Origin: Flammeovirga sp. EKP202
GTDB taxonomy: Bacteria > Bacteroidota > Bacteroidia > Cytophagales > Flammeovirgaceae
Assembly: GCF_014534745.1 (NCBI RefSeq)
Contig: NZ_JACVVP010000003.1
Location: forward strand, 124,001-188,000
Reading direction: 5' to 3'
Length of the DNA: 64,000 nucleotides
Made by a program: the position numbers and the translations under genes. Positions 44,214-52,069 of the stretch are shown here, piece after piece; within the stretch, counting starts at the first letter, position 1; each line of letters opens with the position of its first letter. The notes below the pieces were generated by a model that was given only the letters and a program-made list of their open reading frames with translations, did no database searches and was not told the DNA's origin.

Positions 44214-44251
44214 ACCCACATTCAAGAAGGATTGAGTGTGGGTTGTTTTTT
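44214..44251 (+). terminator. Terminator after GH43
   Basis: A 12-bp stem ACCCACATTCAA/TTGAGTGTGGGT (one G-U) with a 6-nt loop, followed by TGTTTTTTG. Confidence 0.85.
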
Positions 44252-44354
44252 GAATGACGGAATATTATTTAGATGTGGTTAGTTGAGTTAAATAAATGGT
44301 TTTGGGATTATTTATTACCTTTATTTATAGTTAAATCCTAAAGGATATTTTTTT

Positions 44355-45698
44355 ATGAATAACAAAGCAAACATAACGAAGCTAATACTTCAATTACTAT
44401 TTATTTTACTACCACTCTTTGTTTTTGGAAATGGAGGACCAGTTCACGGATGTTTTACTCAAAAATCAGGTAACCTAAAATTGATCTCAAAGAAAGATAT
44501 TAAAGTTTTAAGTGAAGACTTAAATATTGAATTGACTGATCAATATGTAAAGGTCAAAGTAATATATAGGCTAAAAAATTTAGGTGAAACAGATAATGTC
44601 AAGTATGGATTTCCTATAGATTACGTTAAAGGTGATGAATATAGTCATGTAAGCTATTGTAAAACCGTTTCAAATTTTGATTTTAGCTTTAATGGGAAAG
44701 CTTTGGAATATTATGTTGAAGAGGAAACAAATAAATCAAAAATTAAAGGTCCTTTTATTGATGAAGGTTATACGATGTCAAGAGATTGGTATGTAACTGA
44801 ATTAAAACTTGAGGCAGGACAAACGGTACTTTTAGAAGTTTCTTACTCTATTAGTTCACATTATTATTATTGGGGAAGAGATACTGATTCACGTTTTTCA
44901 AGAACAACAAATACAAGGTTTTTATATGATTTGTCACCATGTGGATTTTTTGGTGATGGTGTGATCGATACACTTTCTTTATCAATTAAAAAGCCAGATA
45001 ACTTATGTTTTGAACAGATTACTATTAAAGGTTTGGAAGAATTAACTTATCACAATAATTACATTGGGTGGTATGGAGAAAATTATAACCCATCTGATAA
45101 AACGTTAGAAATAGAATATAGGATCGACCCTACTAATTTTGAAACTTCAGAAAAAACAGATCACTTAAATAAAAGTGTTGTCAAGAATATTAATGTCTCA
45201 TCAACATTAAAAGGATACCCTAAAGAAAATTTAATTGATTTAGATGATAAAACGGCTTGGGTAGAAGGTGTCAATGGAATGGGAAAAGGGGAATGGATTG
45301 AGTTTGAATTTAATGAAAAAGTATTTATTAATGGGATTGGGATACTAAATGGATATTATAAAAATGGAACTGTTTATAATCAAAATAATAGGATTAAGTC
45401 ATTGGAATTAAGTATTAAAGTGGAAGATATTGAAGAAAATTATTTAACGAATGATACGACTGTTATTGAATTACAACCCCAATGTTATTATGATGATCAT
45501 TTCTATGAAAATGTTCAAATTATTTATGACTTTGGCGAGTTAGGATTAATATATAATAGTGTTGATGAAATGGTAGAAAAATCTAATTCCACTTTGAAAG
45601 TGAAAATCAAGATACTAGAAACTTATTCTGGTGAAAAATATGATGATACTTGTATTTCGGAAGTACTGTTTTATGGTTATGCAAGGGATAATCAATAA
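44355..45698 (+). CDS. Secreted protein with C-terminal NADase-type glycan-binding domain
   Basis: 447 aa with a signal peptide (to about 'FGNGG'). The N-terminal half (30-265) is beta-rich with 'IELTDQYVKVKVIYRLKNLG' and 'VKYGFPIDY', like DUF4424-type proteins. The C-terminal 150 residues have 'STLKGYPKENLIDLDDKTAWVEG' and 'GKGEWIEFEF', the discoidin-like signature of the domain first seen in streptococcal NAD-glycohydrolase toxins. It contains Cys pairs that may form disulfides. It is AT-rich compared with its neighbours and not in an operon. Probably binds glycan outside the cell; no enzyme motif seen. Confidence 0.65.
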   Translation: MNNKANITKLILQLLFILLPLFVFGNGGPVHGCFTQKSGNLKLISKKDIKVLSEDLNIELTDQYVKVKVIYRLKNLGETDNVKYGFPIDYVKGDEYSHVSYCKTVSNFDFSFNGKALEYYVEEETNKSKIKGPFIDEGYTMSRDWYVTELKLEAGQTVLLEVSYSISSHYYYWGRDTDSRFSRTTNTRFLYDLSPCGFFGDGVIDTLSLSIKKPDNLCFEQITIKGLEELTYHNNYIGWYGENYNPSDKTLEIEYRIDPTNFETSEKTDHLNKSVVKNINVSSTLKGYPKENLIDLDDKTAWVEGVNGMGKGEWIEFEFNEKVFINGIGILNGYYKNGTVYNQNNRIKSLELSIKVEDIEENYLTNDTTVIELQPQCYYDDHFYENVQIIYDFGELGLIYNSVDEMVEKSNSTLKVKIKILETYSGEKYDDTCISEVLFYGYARDNQ

Positions 45699-45747
45699 TG
45701 TACTATATTATTTCGTGAGGACATTTTATTAAAACATCTTTCTATAT

Positions 45748-45893
45748 CGCAAGTGTTAAGCCGATAGGCGCCACTTGTGATGACAAATTGGCGAAGTCTC
45801 CTGACTTCGAAATGAATGAAAAAGTGGTGTTTTTTCGAAGTCGGGAGACTTCGCCAAAGAAAAGTTCCAAGTGACGCTATCGCTTAACACTTG
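45748..45893. repeat. Inside-out hairpin repeat related to family B
   Basis: Outer arms CGCAAGTGTTAAGCCGATAG and CGCTATCGCTTAACACTTG surround inner arms TGGCGAAGTCTCCTGACTTC and GAAGTCGGGAGACTTCGCCA. In family B the GAAGTC-type palindromes are outermost and the CGCTTAAC arms innermost; here the order is reversed and the spacer is AATGAATGAAAAAG. It lies between the glycan-binding protein gene and the SGNH esterase. Confidence 0.85.
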
Positions 45894-45922
45894 AAACATG
45901 AATTTTGTAATAGTCTGAGCTT

Positions 45923-47317
45923 TTAATAAGATGCACTTTTGTTTATCAAAACCTCCCCAAAACAACTCACCACAATCCCTCCTTCATTCACAATCCCAGG
46001 CATAGCCGTACTCGAATACGCAAACCTAACCCATTTCGGATTTTCGATAGGAGAGACCAAAATAATTTGATCATTTTCGATACGGATCGCTGTAGCCCAT
46101 TGGGAAGTATTGGTGTTTCCGACTTCAAAATGTTGGATATCAGAAGAGGTGAAATGAAGGCCTTTTCCATGTTTGAAAGTGATATGAATGTGCCCGTTGT
46201 AATCCGTGAAGATGCGGTCAACAGTAGGCGAAAATACTTCTTTGGTGATCAAGCCGTAGGTGTCTTTTAATGCGATGTAGGCAAGACGTTGTCCAACTGG
46301 CTTTTTGTTGGTAGGGTGGATATCATCTAGGTTAGCAACATCTGAGATGACGAGCATTTTTGAGTTGTTGATGATTTCTGAAGCTCTTCTTTGTTCGTTA
46401 CGCAGTTGACCAGCGTTGACAGAGGAGGCATACTTGTAAGGAGCAATCTGTACAAAATACAAAGGGAGATTGCGGTCAAATTGTTTCCTCCAAGTTTGGG
46501 CAAGGAGTTGTAATTTTTCGGCGTACAGTTCAGGGTATTCTACATTGGCTTCGCCTTGGTACCAAAGTAGACCGCTGATGGTGAAATCTTTGAAAGGAGC
46601 AATCATTCCATTGTATAAAAGTCCTTGTTCAACAGGGCCCCAAGGGTTGGGTTTGTGTTTTTGTGAGGAAGCCCAAAGGTCTTGGTCTTGTTGTAAAGCA
46701 TCTTTTGGAATCCATGTTTCTATGGGTGTTCCTCCCCAAGAAGTGGTGATGATGCCTATGGGCACCATTAAAGTATCTTTGAGTTTTGTAGCGAAGTAAT
46801 AGGACACAACACTGACGTGAGGCATGGTTTTAGGCGTCATTGTGAGCCATTCACCTTTTACTTTAGTGTCTTTTTGGTTGGAGTCATTTCTTTCTGCTTT
46901 AAAAATTCGGACAAAAGGCTGATGGGCATTTTTGATTTCTGTACTATCGTTTTTCAGTCCGGCAGAAGCAGTCCATTCCATATTGGACTGTCCAGAAGCC
47001 AGCCAAACCTCTCCAATTAAAATGTCTTTGAGTGTGATCTTATTTTTTCCGTCAATGGTGATTTGATGGGTATCAAAACTGCCTTTGGGTGTAGGGAGTT
47101 TTAGGGTCCAAAATCCTTCTTTGTTGGATTTGGTTTGTACTTGTGTTCCCCAACTGCTGTTGAGTTGAATGTTGGTATTGGGTTTTTCCCATCCGAAAAT
47201 GTTGACCGTATCGGATTGTTGTAGGATCATTCCGTCGGAAAAAAAGGAGGGGAGTTCTAGGGCGTAGGCGCCTTGGAATGTGAGTTGGAGGAGGATAAGG
47301 AGTAGGTGTTTTTTCAT
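45923..47317 (-). CDS. Secreted sialate O-acetylesterase-like SGNH esterase
   Basis: 464 aa with signal peptide (1-19). The N-terminal beta domain 'PSFFSDGMILQQSDTVNIFGW' is typical of sialate-O-acetylesterase family proteins. The catalytic Ser is S111 in 'WLASGQSNMEWTAS', with 'WYQGEANV' in the middle and 'NLDDIHPTNKKPVGQRLA' supplying the Asp-His. In polysaccharide loci such enzymes remove acetyl groups from xylan or mannan as well as sialic acid. It begins a run of minus-strand degradative genes, with a second SGNH esterase 204 bp upstream across a repeat fragment. Confidence 0.88.
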   Translation of the reverse strand: MKKHLLLILLQLTFQGAYALELPSFFSDGMILQQSDTVNIFGWEKPNTNIQLNSSWGTQVQTKSNKEGFWTLKLPTPKGSFDTHQITIDGKNKITLKDILIGEVWLASGQSNMEWTASAGLKNDSTEIKNAHQPFVRIFKAERNDSNQKDTKVKGEWLTMTPKTMPHVSVVSYYFATKLKDTLMVPIGIITTSWGGTPIETWIPKDALQQDQDLWASSQKHKPNPWGPVEQGLLYNGMIAPFKDFTISGLLWYQGEANVEYPELYAEKLQLLAQTWRKQFDRNLPLYFVQIAPYKYASSVNAGQLRNEQRRASEIINNSKMLVISDVANLDDIHPTNKKPVGQRLAYIALKDTYGLITKEVFSPTVDRIFTDYNGHIHITFKHGKGLHFTSSDIQHFEVGNTNTSQWATAIRIENDQIILVSPIENPKWVRFAYSSTAMPGIVNEGGIVVSCFGEVLINKSASY

Positions 47318-47359
47318 TGGAGTAGTTTGATATATAGTTTATTTAATGTGCAATATTGA

Positions 47360-47516
47360 TAGGGACTACTTTCAAGCATCCGTCTTCTTCGTTTTTGACT
47401 TGAAACAAAAAGAAGCAAAAAATTCAAGACTTAGAAGTCAAAAGCTAAATTTTCTTCCATTCGCCTCAATGATTTTAAACTCTCTTCGCTCAAACAAGAA
47501 AATCATTTTAACCGGC
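47360..47516. repeat. Family A right-half fragment (inverted)
   Basis: Reverse complement of the A segment from the AAAATGATTTTCTTGTTTGA stem through AGCTTTTGACTTCTAAG, TTTTTTGCTTC and TTGAAAGTAGTCCCTAT. The left half of the element is absent. It fills the gap between the two SGNH esterase genes. Confidence 0.8.
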
Positions 47517-47521
47517 CCCTT

Positions 47522-48418
47522 CTATATTTTTTCCTCATCTAATAATTGAAGCATCTTTTCGGCGTATCTTTTTCCCAATAATCGCACTCCTTCACTAGTA
47601 AAATGAGCATTGTCGTCTTGTGCTTCACACCCTTCAGAAGAGATTACATGTGCTTGTTTTAATAAAGAAGGTATAGTTTGAATGACTTCATTCATACTAG
47701 CTTCCACACCGCCTTGTTGTTGGTCTACTAATTCGCCGACTAAGAGCGGGGTCTCCTTATTTAGGGCAAGGTCGGAGATTAAATCAAGGTAAATTTTCTG
47801 AACATATTCGGGCCATTTTTCTCGATCCGGAGTGCCATTGTTGGTTTCTCCCTGATGGAGTACTATTCCTTTGATCACACCCTGTTGTTGTGCTAGTGAA
47901 GCAAATTCCACAAGGTGTTGATAAGGATGGTTTTGATACGCTGAAATTTTGTTTCTAAACCATTGGGCAGGATCATAGGTGTCAAAATAATGTTGGTATT
48001 GATCCTTGTCAAAAAGACGAATGTCACAGCCGGCAACCGCCACATTGATAATGCCTACTCTGATACTATCGGGGAGGGATTTCACTAAAGTATTGACGAA
48101 ACTATTAGACGGTGATAACCCCACCTTTTCATTGTAATAACAGTTGGCTAGTGGAGGTAAGGCTGTGTACCATTCTCCTTTTTTCCTTTGAAGCTGATCA
48201 CAGTCCATTGTTTGTAAAACAAGGGCTCTGTTATCAACCTGTCGATCTTCTTCTTCAATTGGAGCAAAACCTTCCATATTGGACTGTCCAATGCAGAGGT
48301 AGATATGGAAATTAGGGTCCGATGTCGTCGTGTGTTGTCCCTGTGTTGTGTTTCCCATCAACATGATTGTACAGTTTAGTAATAGAAAAATGCCCGTATT
48401 AATGCCGAAGAAGTTCAT
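47522..48418 (-). CDS. Secreted SGNH carbohydrate esterase (CE6/SASA-like)
   Basis: 298 aa. An N-terminal hydrophobic segment (residues 5-25) serves as signal peptide or anchor. The catalytic Ser is S46 in 'IYLCIGQSNMEGFAP'. 'GIVLHQGETNNGTP' is the third block and 'AQDDNAHFTSEGVRLLGKRYA' holds the Asp-x-x-His. This short single-domain form matches CE6-type acetylesterases. With the neighbouring 464-aa esterase and the mannanase it suggests an acetylated backbone. Its stop lies 6 bp from a repeat fragment. Confidence 0.85.
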   Translation of the reverse strand: MNFFGINTGIFLLLNCTIMLMGNTTQGQHTTTSDPNFHIYLCIGQSNMEGFAPIEEEDRQVDNRALVLQTMDCDQLQRKKGEWYTALPPLANCYYNEKVGLSPSNSFVNTLVKSLPDSIRVGIINVAVAGCDIRLFDKDQYQHYFDTYDPAQWFRNKISAYQNHPYQHLVEFASLAQQQGVIKGIVLHQGETNNGTPDREKWPEYVQKIYLDLISDLALNKETPLLVGELVDQQQGGVEASMNEVIQTIPSLLKQAHVISSEGCEAQDDNAHFTSEGVRLLGKRYAEKMLQLLDEEKI

Positions 48419-48454
48419 ATTGTATTGACGATGATATTGTTTATTATTTAATAT

Positions 48455-48507
48455 GTGGTGCTGTACGCGTAGGGGCGGTCCTACGTAACCGCCCGATGAA
48501 CCACCAC
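48455..48507. repeat. Short GC-rich hairpin (family E)
   Basis: Outer GTGGTG/CACCAC and inner GGGCGGT/ACCGCCC stems in an AT-rich gap of 110 bp. It is more GC-rich than its surroundings. It may serve as terminator of the GH5 gene read-through or be a foreign hairpin repeat. Confidence 0.55.
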
Positions 48508-48528
48508 AAAAATCATAAGTTTCATGCT

Positions 48529-49809
48529 TTACAATGCTACTTTTTTTAATTTTTTATTGAAGTTTTTGATGATCTTCAATGTCGCCTTATCCGTTTGATA
48601 CACCGAGTACCAACCCTGATACTCATGTGGAGGATCACCAATAAGGTCATCTCCTGTTTTCCAGATCGAATGAGGAGCAGAAGGACGGCCTTCACCACCC
48701 CAAGCCCAGAAATTACAGCCTGCAAAAGTGTTATTACCTTTCTCAACAGCAGTAACTAATTCGTTGAAAATGGTCGCATAATATTGATTTCTGATGGCTA
48801 CAGTACTAATGTCACTATGATCATTTTTATCTCTTGAAATACCAAACTCCTCCAATACGATGGGCTTGTTAAGTTGGTTGCCAACGGCAATATGTTGTTG
48901 GATGTACTGTTTCGCTTTCGCTACAGCGGTATCATACGTTCCTTCCACATTATGAGGATCAAACCACCCCCAATTTTGTACCCAGATATGGAACGTCATA
49001 TAATCAATATCGTCTGATAAATGATCTTTTTCGAAGTCAGTACCAGAGTTGGCACTTGGCGTATAGCCTTCAGAACCTGTTGTGACCATATGATTTTGAT
49101 CCAAAGACTTAATAAACTTAGCCGTAGCGTTGATCCATGTGACTAATTGAGTTCCTCTAAGGATATTTTCTGGTTCATTGGCAAGCTGCCAAGACATGAT
49201 TGTAGGATCGTTTTTGTAGGCCTTTTGAGTGATTGAATTTGTTCTATTTACTACTTTTTGAATGGCGTTTTGAAAGAGTTTTTGTGCTTCTACGTTTTCA
49301 TAAAAGTGGCTAGCATATTTGCCATACGTATGCCAATCACCGTTTTCAGCCGGAGGAGGGAATGGAATGCTACCACCCTTAGTCCATTTGATGTATTGAG
49401 AAAAACCACCAGACCAAGGCCAGAAATTATTCAAGCAAACCACAGCTTTCATTTCTCTTTTCTGCATTTCAACCAAAAGAAAATCAAGCCCTTTCAACAA
49501 TTCTTCATTGAACTCTCCAGGAGCTGATTGTACAGTAGGTTGCATGCACCAAGGTGTATCTTTATCACCTTCAGAAAGAGCCATAATACGCAGGTTTTTT
49601 ACACCAATTTTTTCCAATCGATCAAGCTCACGTATTAAACGAGGCTTATCAAAAGCACCTAAGTTCATGCCATACCAAAAGTTGGTGCCAATATAATGAT
49701 AGGCTTTTTGGTTGATCACAAATTGACCGTTTTTCACCTTTACAAAATCATCTTGAGCATGAATTTGCAAAGCAAAAAATGACAGTAATAGCGTTAATAT
49801 TTTCTTCAT
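48529..49809 (-). CDS. Secreted GH5 subfamily 7-type endo-beta-mannanase
   Basis: 426 aa with signal peptide (1-18, 'FFALQIHAQ'). TIM barrel of clan GH-A: 'YHYIGTNFWYGMNLG', 'LRIMALSEG', 'VVCLNNFWPWSGGFSQYI' and the acid/base E212 in 'SWQLANEPE'. The nucleophile is E321 in 'PIVLEEFGISRD'. The 'WPWSGG' stretch and overall length are typical of GH5_7 beta-1,4-mannanases. It should cut mannan or glucomannan outside the inner membrane. Same strand as the two esterases and the clan-A lipoprotein, forming a degradative block next to SusC/SusD. Confidence 0.88.
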   Translation of the reverse strand: MKKILTLLLSFFALQIHAQDDFVKVKNGQFVINQKAYHYIGTNFWYGMNLGAFDKPRLIRELDRLEKIGVKNLRIMALSEGDKDTPWCMQPTVQSAPGEFNEELLKGLDFLLVEMQKREMKAVVCLNNFWPWSGGFSQYIKWTKGGSIPFPPPAENGDWHTYGKYASHFYENVEAQKLFQNAIQKVVNRTNSITQKAYKNDPTIMSWQLANEPENILRGTQLVTWINATAKFIKSLDQNHMVTTGSEGYTPSANSGTDFEKDHLSDDIDYMTFHIWVQNWGWFDPHNVEGTYDTAVAKAKQYIQQHIAVGNQLNKPIVLEEFGISRDKNDHSDISTVAIRNQYYATIFNELVTAVEKGNNTFAGCNFWAWGGEGRPSAPHSIWKTGDDLIGDPPHEYQGWYSVYQTDKATLKIIKNFNKKLKKVAL

Positions 49810-49850
49810 ATAGTTTCGTAATTATAATAGAGGAATAGATCGTGTAGTGT

Positions 49851-49992
49851 TGTATGCACCATAGTTAAAACTATAGGCAGGTGATCAACTAACCTTTCCA
49901 ATACTGAAGTCTTGAAGGTTAAAAGCGGAAACATCACTTTAGTGTTGTTGGAGTTGGTATCACTAGCCCAAGACTTTAGCCATGGTGCACGT
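49851..49992. repeat. Family C hairpin repeat, copy 2
   Basis: Same order of elements as 7814-7952: TGCACCATAGTTAAAACTAT, AGGTGAT, ACTGAAGTCTTGAAGGTT, CATCACTTTAGTGTTG, ATCACTAGCCCA and CATGGTGCACG. Substitutions in one arm are partly balanced in the other. It lies between the mannanase and the lipoprotein glycosidase. Confidence 0.8.
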
Positions 49993-50005
49993 TGTATCAG
50001 TATTT

Positions 50006-51571
50006 TTAAAAACTACTCAATACAATCACTGAGTGAGCAGGAAGCTGAACCACACCACCTTCTTTCAAATCAAAGTTGATGTCTTCCAATACAGGTCTGC
50101 CCATTTCTGTATTCAGTTTATATTGATCTGCAGTGTATTTTAATTGCTTTAAAACAGTAGATTTTTTGATTGGAGCATTCACAAATACCTCTTGAGGAGT
50201 TGCTGAGTTGTTGACCATCATAATGGTATAGTTATCTTTCATTTTACCCGTTGTCATACGCACTCCTTCCGGCAGGTTGCTATCCATGTTTAAGATATCC
50301 ATGCCTTTTGGGAAGAACTTACACAACCACGACCAAGGGTAGAACCAAGGACGGATATTTTCATCTTCCGGTCTGTCGATTAACTCACTACCAAGAATAT
50401 TCCAGCATCCCCAACGCTTCAGTTGATTGATCTTGCCTAGGTCATCTTTAGTATGCATTGCATCATCCAAATCCCAAGCAATCATCCCTTGAGCACCGGC
50501 GTTCATTAATTGAATAACTGCATCTGTCATATCAACGCCGTACTGATAAGTATATACGGCCATTTGAGAATCATAAATAGAAGCATAACCGTCTTTCTTT
50601 GCCGCTTCTACATTCAGTTCTTGTTGTTTTGTACCCCAATCGTCTTTCACACCGATTTCCCCCACAAAGAAACGTTTCCCTGTTTTTTGTACCTCAGGCA
50701 TATCTTTGAGCATGTGCATAGATTCCGCCGCTTTGCCATTTCTTGTATTTTCAGTGCCTAAATAAGTGTGGATTTCATAAGCACCGATGATAGTATCAAT
50801 GTCGGCAATGGTTTTTGTAACCCAATCTTCACCCGTATACTCAAATCCTTTCTTAGTGTATTGCGGTACAGTACCAGGGCCTGTTATCGTCAAATATTGA
50901 TCTAAACCTCTTTTTTCAAATTCTTTCTGTAAATCAATCACACCTTGTTTCCATTCCGAATAGTTACCATCTGTAGAAGCCCAATCGCCATTAGGTTCGT
51001 TGATATGATTATAATACTTGATGCAAGTGTACCCTTTCTCTTTAATAAGGTGCTCTACATATTTCCCGATCATCTCAATCCACTGCGGATCATAAGCATT
51101 TTCAAGTTTATTGATTTTGGCATTTTTGGTTTCTAAATCATGTACATGAAACGGTGTGCCCCATTCTCCAAAAACAACATCTACATTTCTCGATTGACAA
51201 TAATCCAATACCTTATATAAAGTTTTCATTTCAGGATTATCCACCTCAAAAATCGGATTCCCTTTTTTATCTCTTCCTTTATAATACCTCCAATTGGCTT
51301 GGTCCAATACCCTCATCGTTTGAGGTTGCATGTAGTCCAAACGTTGATAAAGTGTATCCCATTTTGCAGGAGTGATGATGTCTCCCCATTCAGCATTAGG
51401 ACCGTCCGCATGAGGGTAAGCAGCCCACTGGATTCCGTTCCCTATAAAATTTTGGCTAATAAAATTGTCGGTTTCAACTTCTGCATAATACTGATGTTGC
51501 TCTTTGGGAGTACACCCCCAAAAGCTACTAGCTATTAATCCAGAAAAAATAAGTTGCGATAATAGTTTCAT
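50006..51571 (-). CDS. Lipoprotein clan GH-A glycosidase
   Basis: 521 aa with lipobox 'SSFWGC' (C20), so probably surface-anchored. The likely acid/base is E192 in 'YYNHINEPNGDWAS' and the nucleophile E305 in 'RFFVGEIGVKDDWG'; both lie at TIM-barrel strand ends. 'IGNGIQWAAYPHADGP' at the N-terminus and a C-terminal beta-sandwich ('VVQLPAHSVIVLSSF') recall GH30 or GH39 relatives, but I cannot fix the family. It is divergent from susC. A beta-mannosidase or exo-acting role on the same glycan is plausible. Confidence 0.75.
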   Translation of the reverse strand: MKLLSQLIFSGLIASSFWGCTPKEQHQYYAEVETDNFISQNFIGNGIQWAAYPHADGPNAEWGDIITPAKWDTLYQRLDYMQPQTMRVLDQANWRYYKGRDKKGNPIFEVDNPEMKTLYKVLDYCQSRNVDVVFGEWGTPFHVHDLETKNAKINKLENAYDPQWIEMIGKYVEHLIKEKGYTCIKYYNHINEPNGDWASTDGNYSEWKQGVIDLQKEFEKRGLDQYLTITGPGTVPQYTKKGFEYTGEDWVTKTIADIDTIIGAYEIHTYLGTENTRNGKAAESMHMLKDMPEVQKTGKRFFVGEIGVKDDWGTKQQELNVEAAKKDGYASIYDSQMAVYTYQYGVDMTDAVIQLMNAGAQGMIAWDLDDAMHTKDDLGKINQLKRWGCWNILGSELIDRPEDENIRPWFYPWSWLCKFFPKGMDILNMDSNLPEGVRMTTGKMKDNYTIMMVNNSATPQEVFVNAPIKKSTVLKQLKYTADQYKLNTEMGRPVLEDINFDLKEGGVVQLPAHSVIVLSSF

Positions 51572-52069
51572 TTAGAATATAAGTCGGTTGCTATCAAAAA
51601 ATTTCATTTCAAAAAGGTTTACAATGTTATTCATATTGTGTTGTAAAACTTTCACCTGTGCAATATCTTTAACCCGTAATTAAAGTTATAATTTACTTCA
51701 AAAAAGTATAATACATAAACAGAAATGTATTATAAAAATCTAGAGGTAAATTAATTTGAAAATGAAAAAAAGTGGAATGTTCACATGTGTTTGCAATGAT
51801 TTTTGTTTATAAATCACTGTTTTTTAGATGTTTGAGTGTTTTTTAAGCGCTGTTTTTAATTTTTTAGGTTCATAATTGTCATTTAGCGATAAATAAAATT
51901 CTGATACTTTATTATCTATTAGTTGTACTATTATGAATGTGATTTTTTGAAAAGTGTATCGTCTACTATTATTGCTATTGTATTGACGACGACAACAGAA
52001 TTTTTTATTAAATGTCTCAAGTGAAAGCTCTCACTTGTTGATAGAACACATTTATTACTATTCAATGAA
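51572..52069. promoter_or_regulatory. Divergent control region of the SusC/SusD locus
   Basis: 498 bp, very AT-rich, no gene. It holds one TTCAAAAAAGTATA box (51697-51710) matching the GH130/glycosidase promoter, and TATTGACGACGACAACAG (51980-51997), part of which is shared with 35276-35290. An imperfect repeat CTCAAGTGAAAGCTCTCACTTG lies just before susC. Confidence 0.45.
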
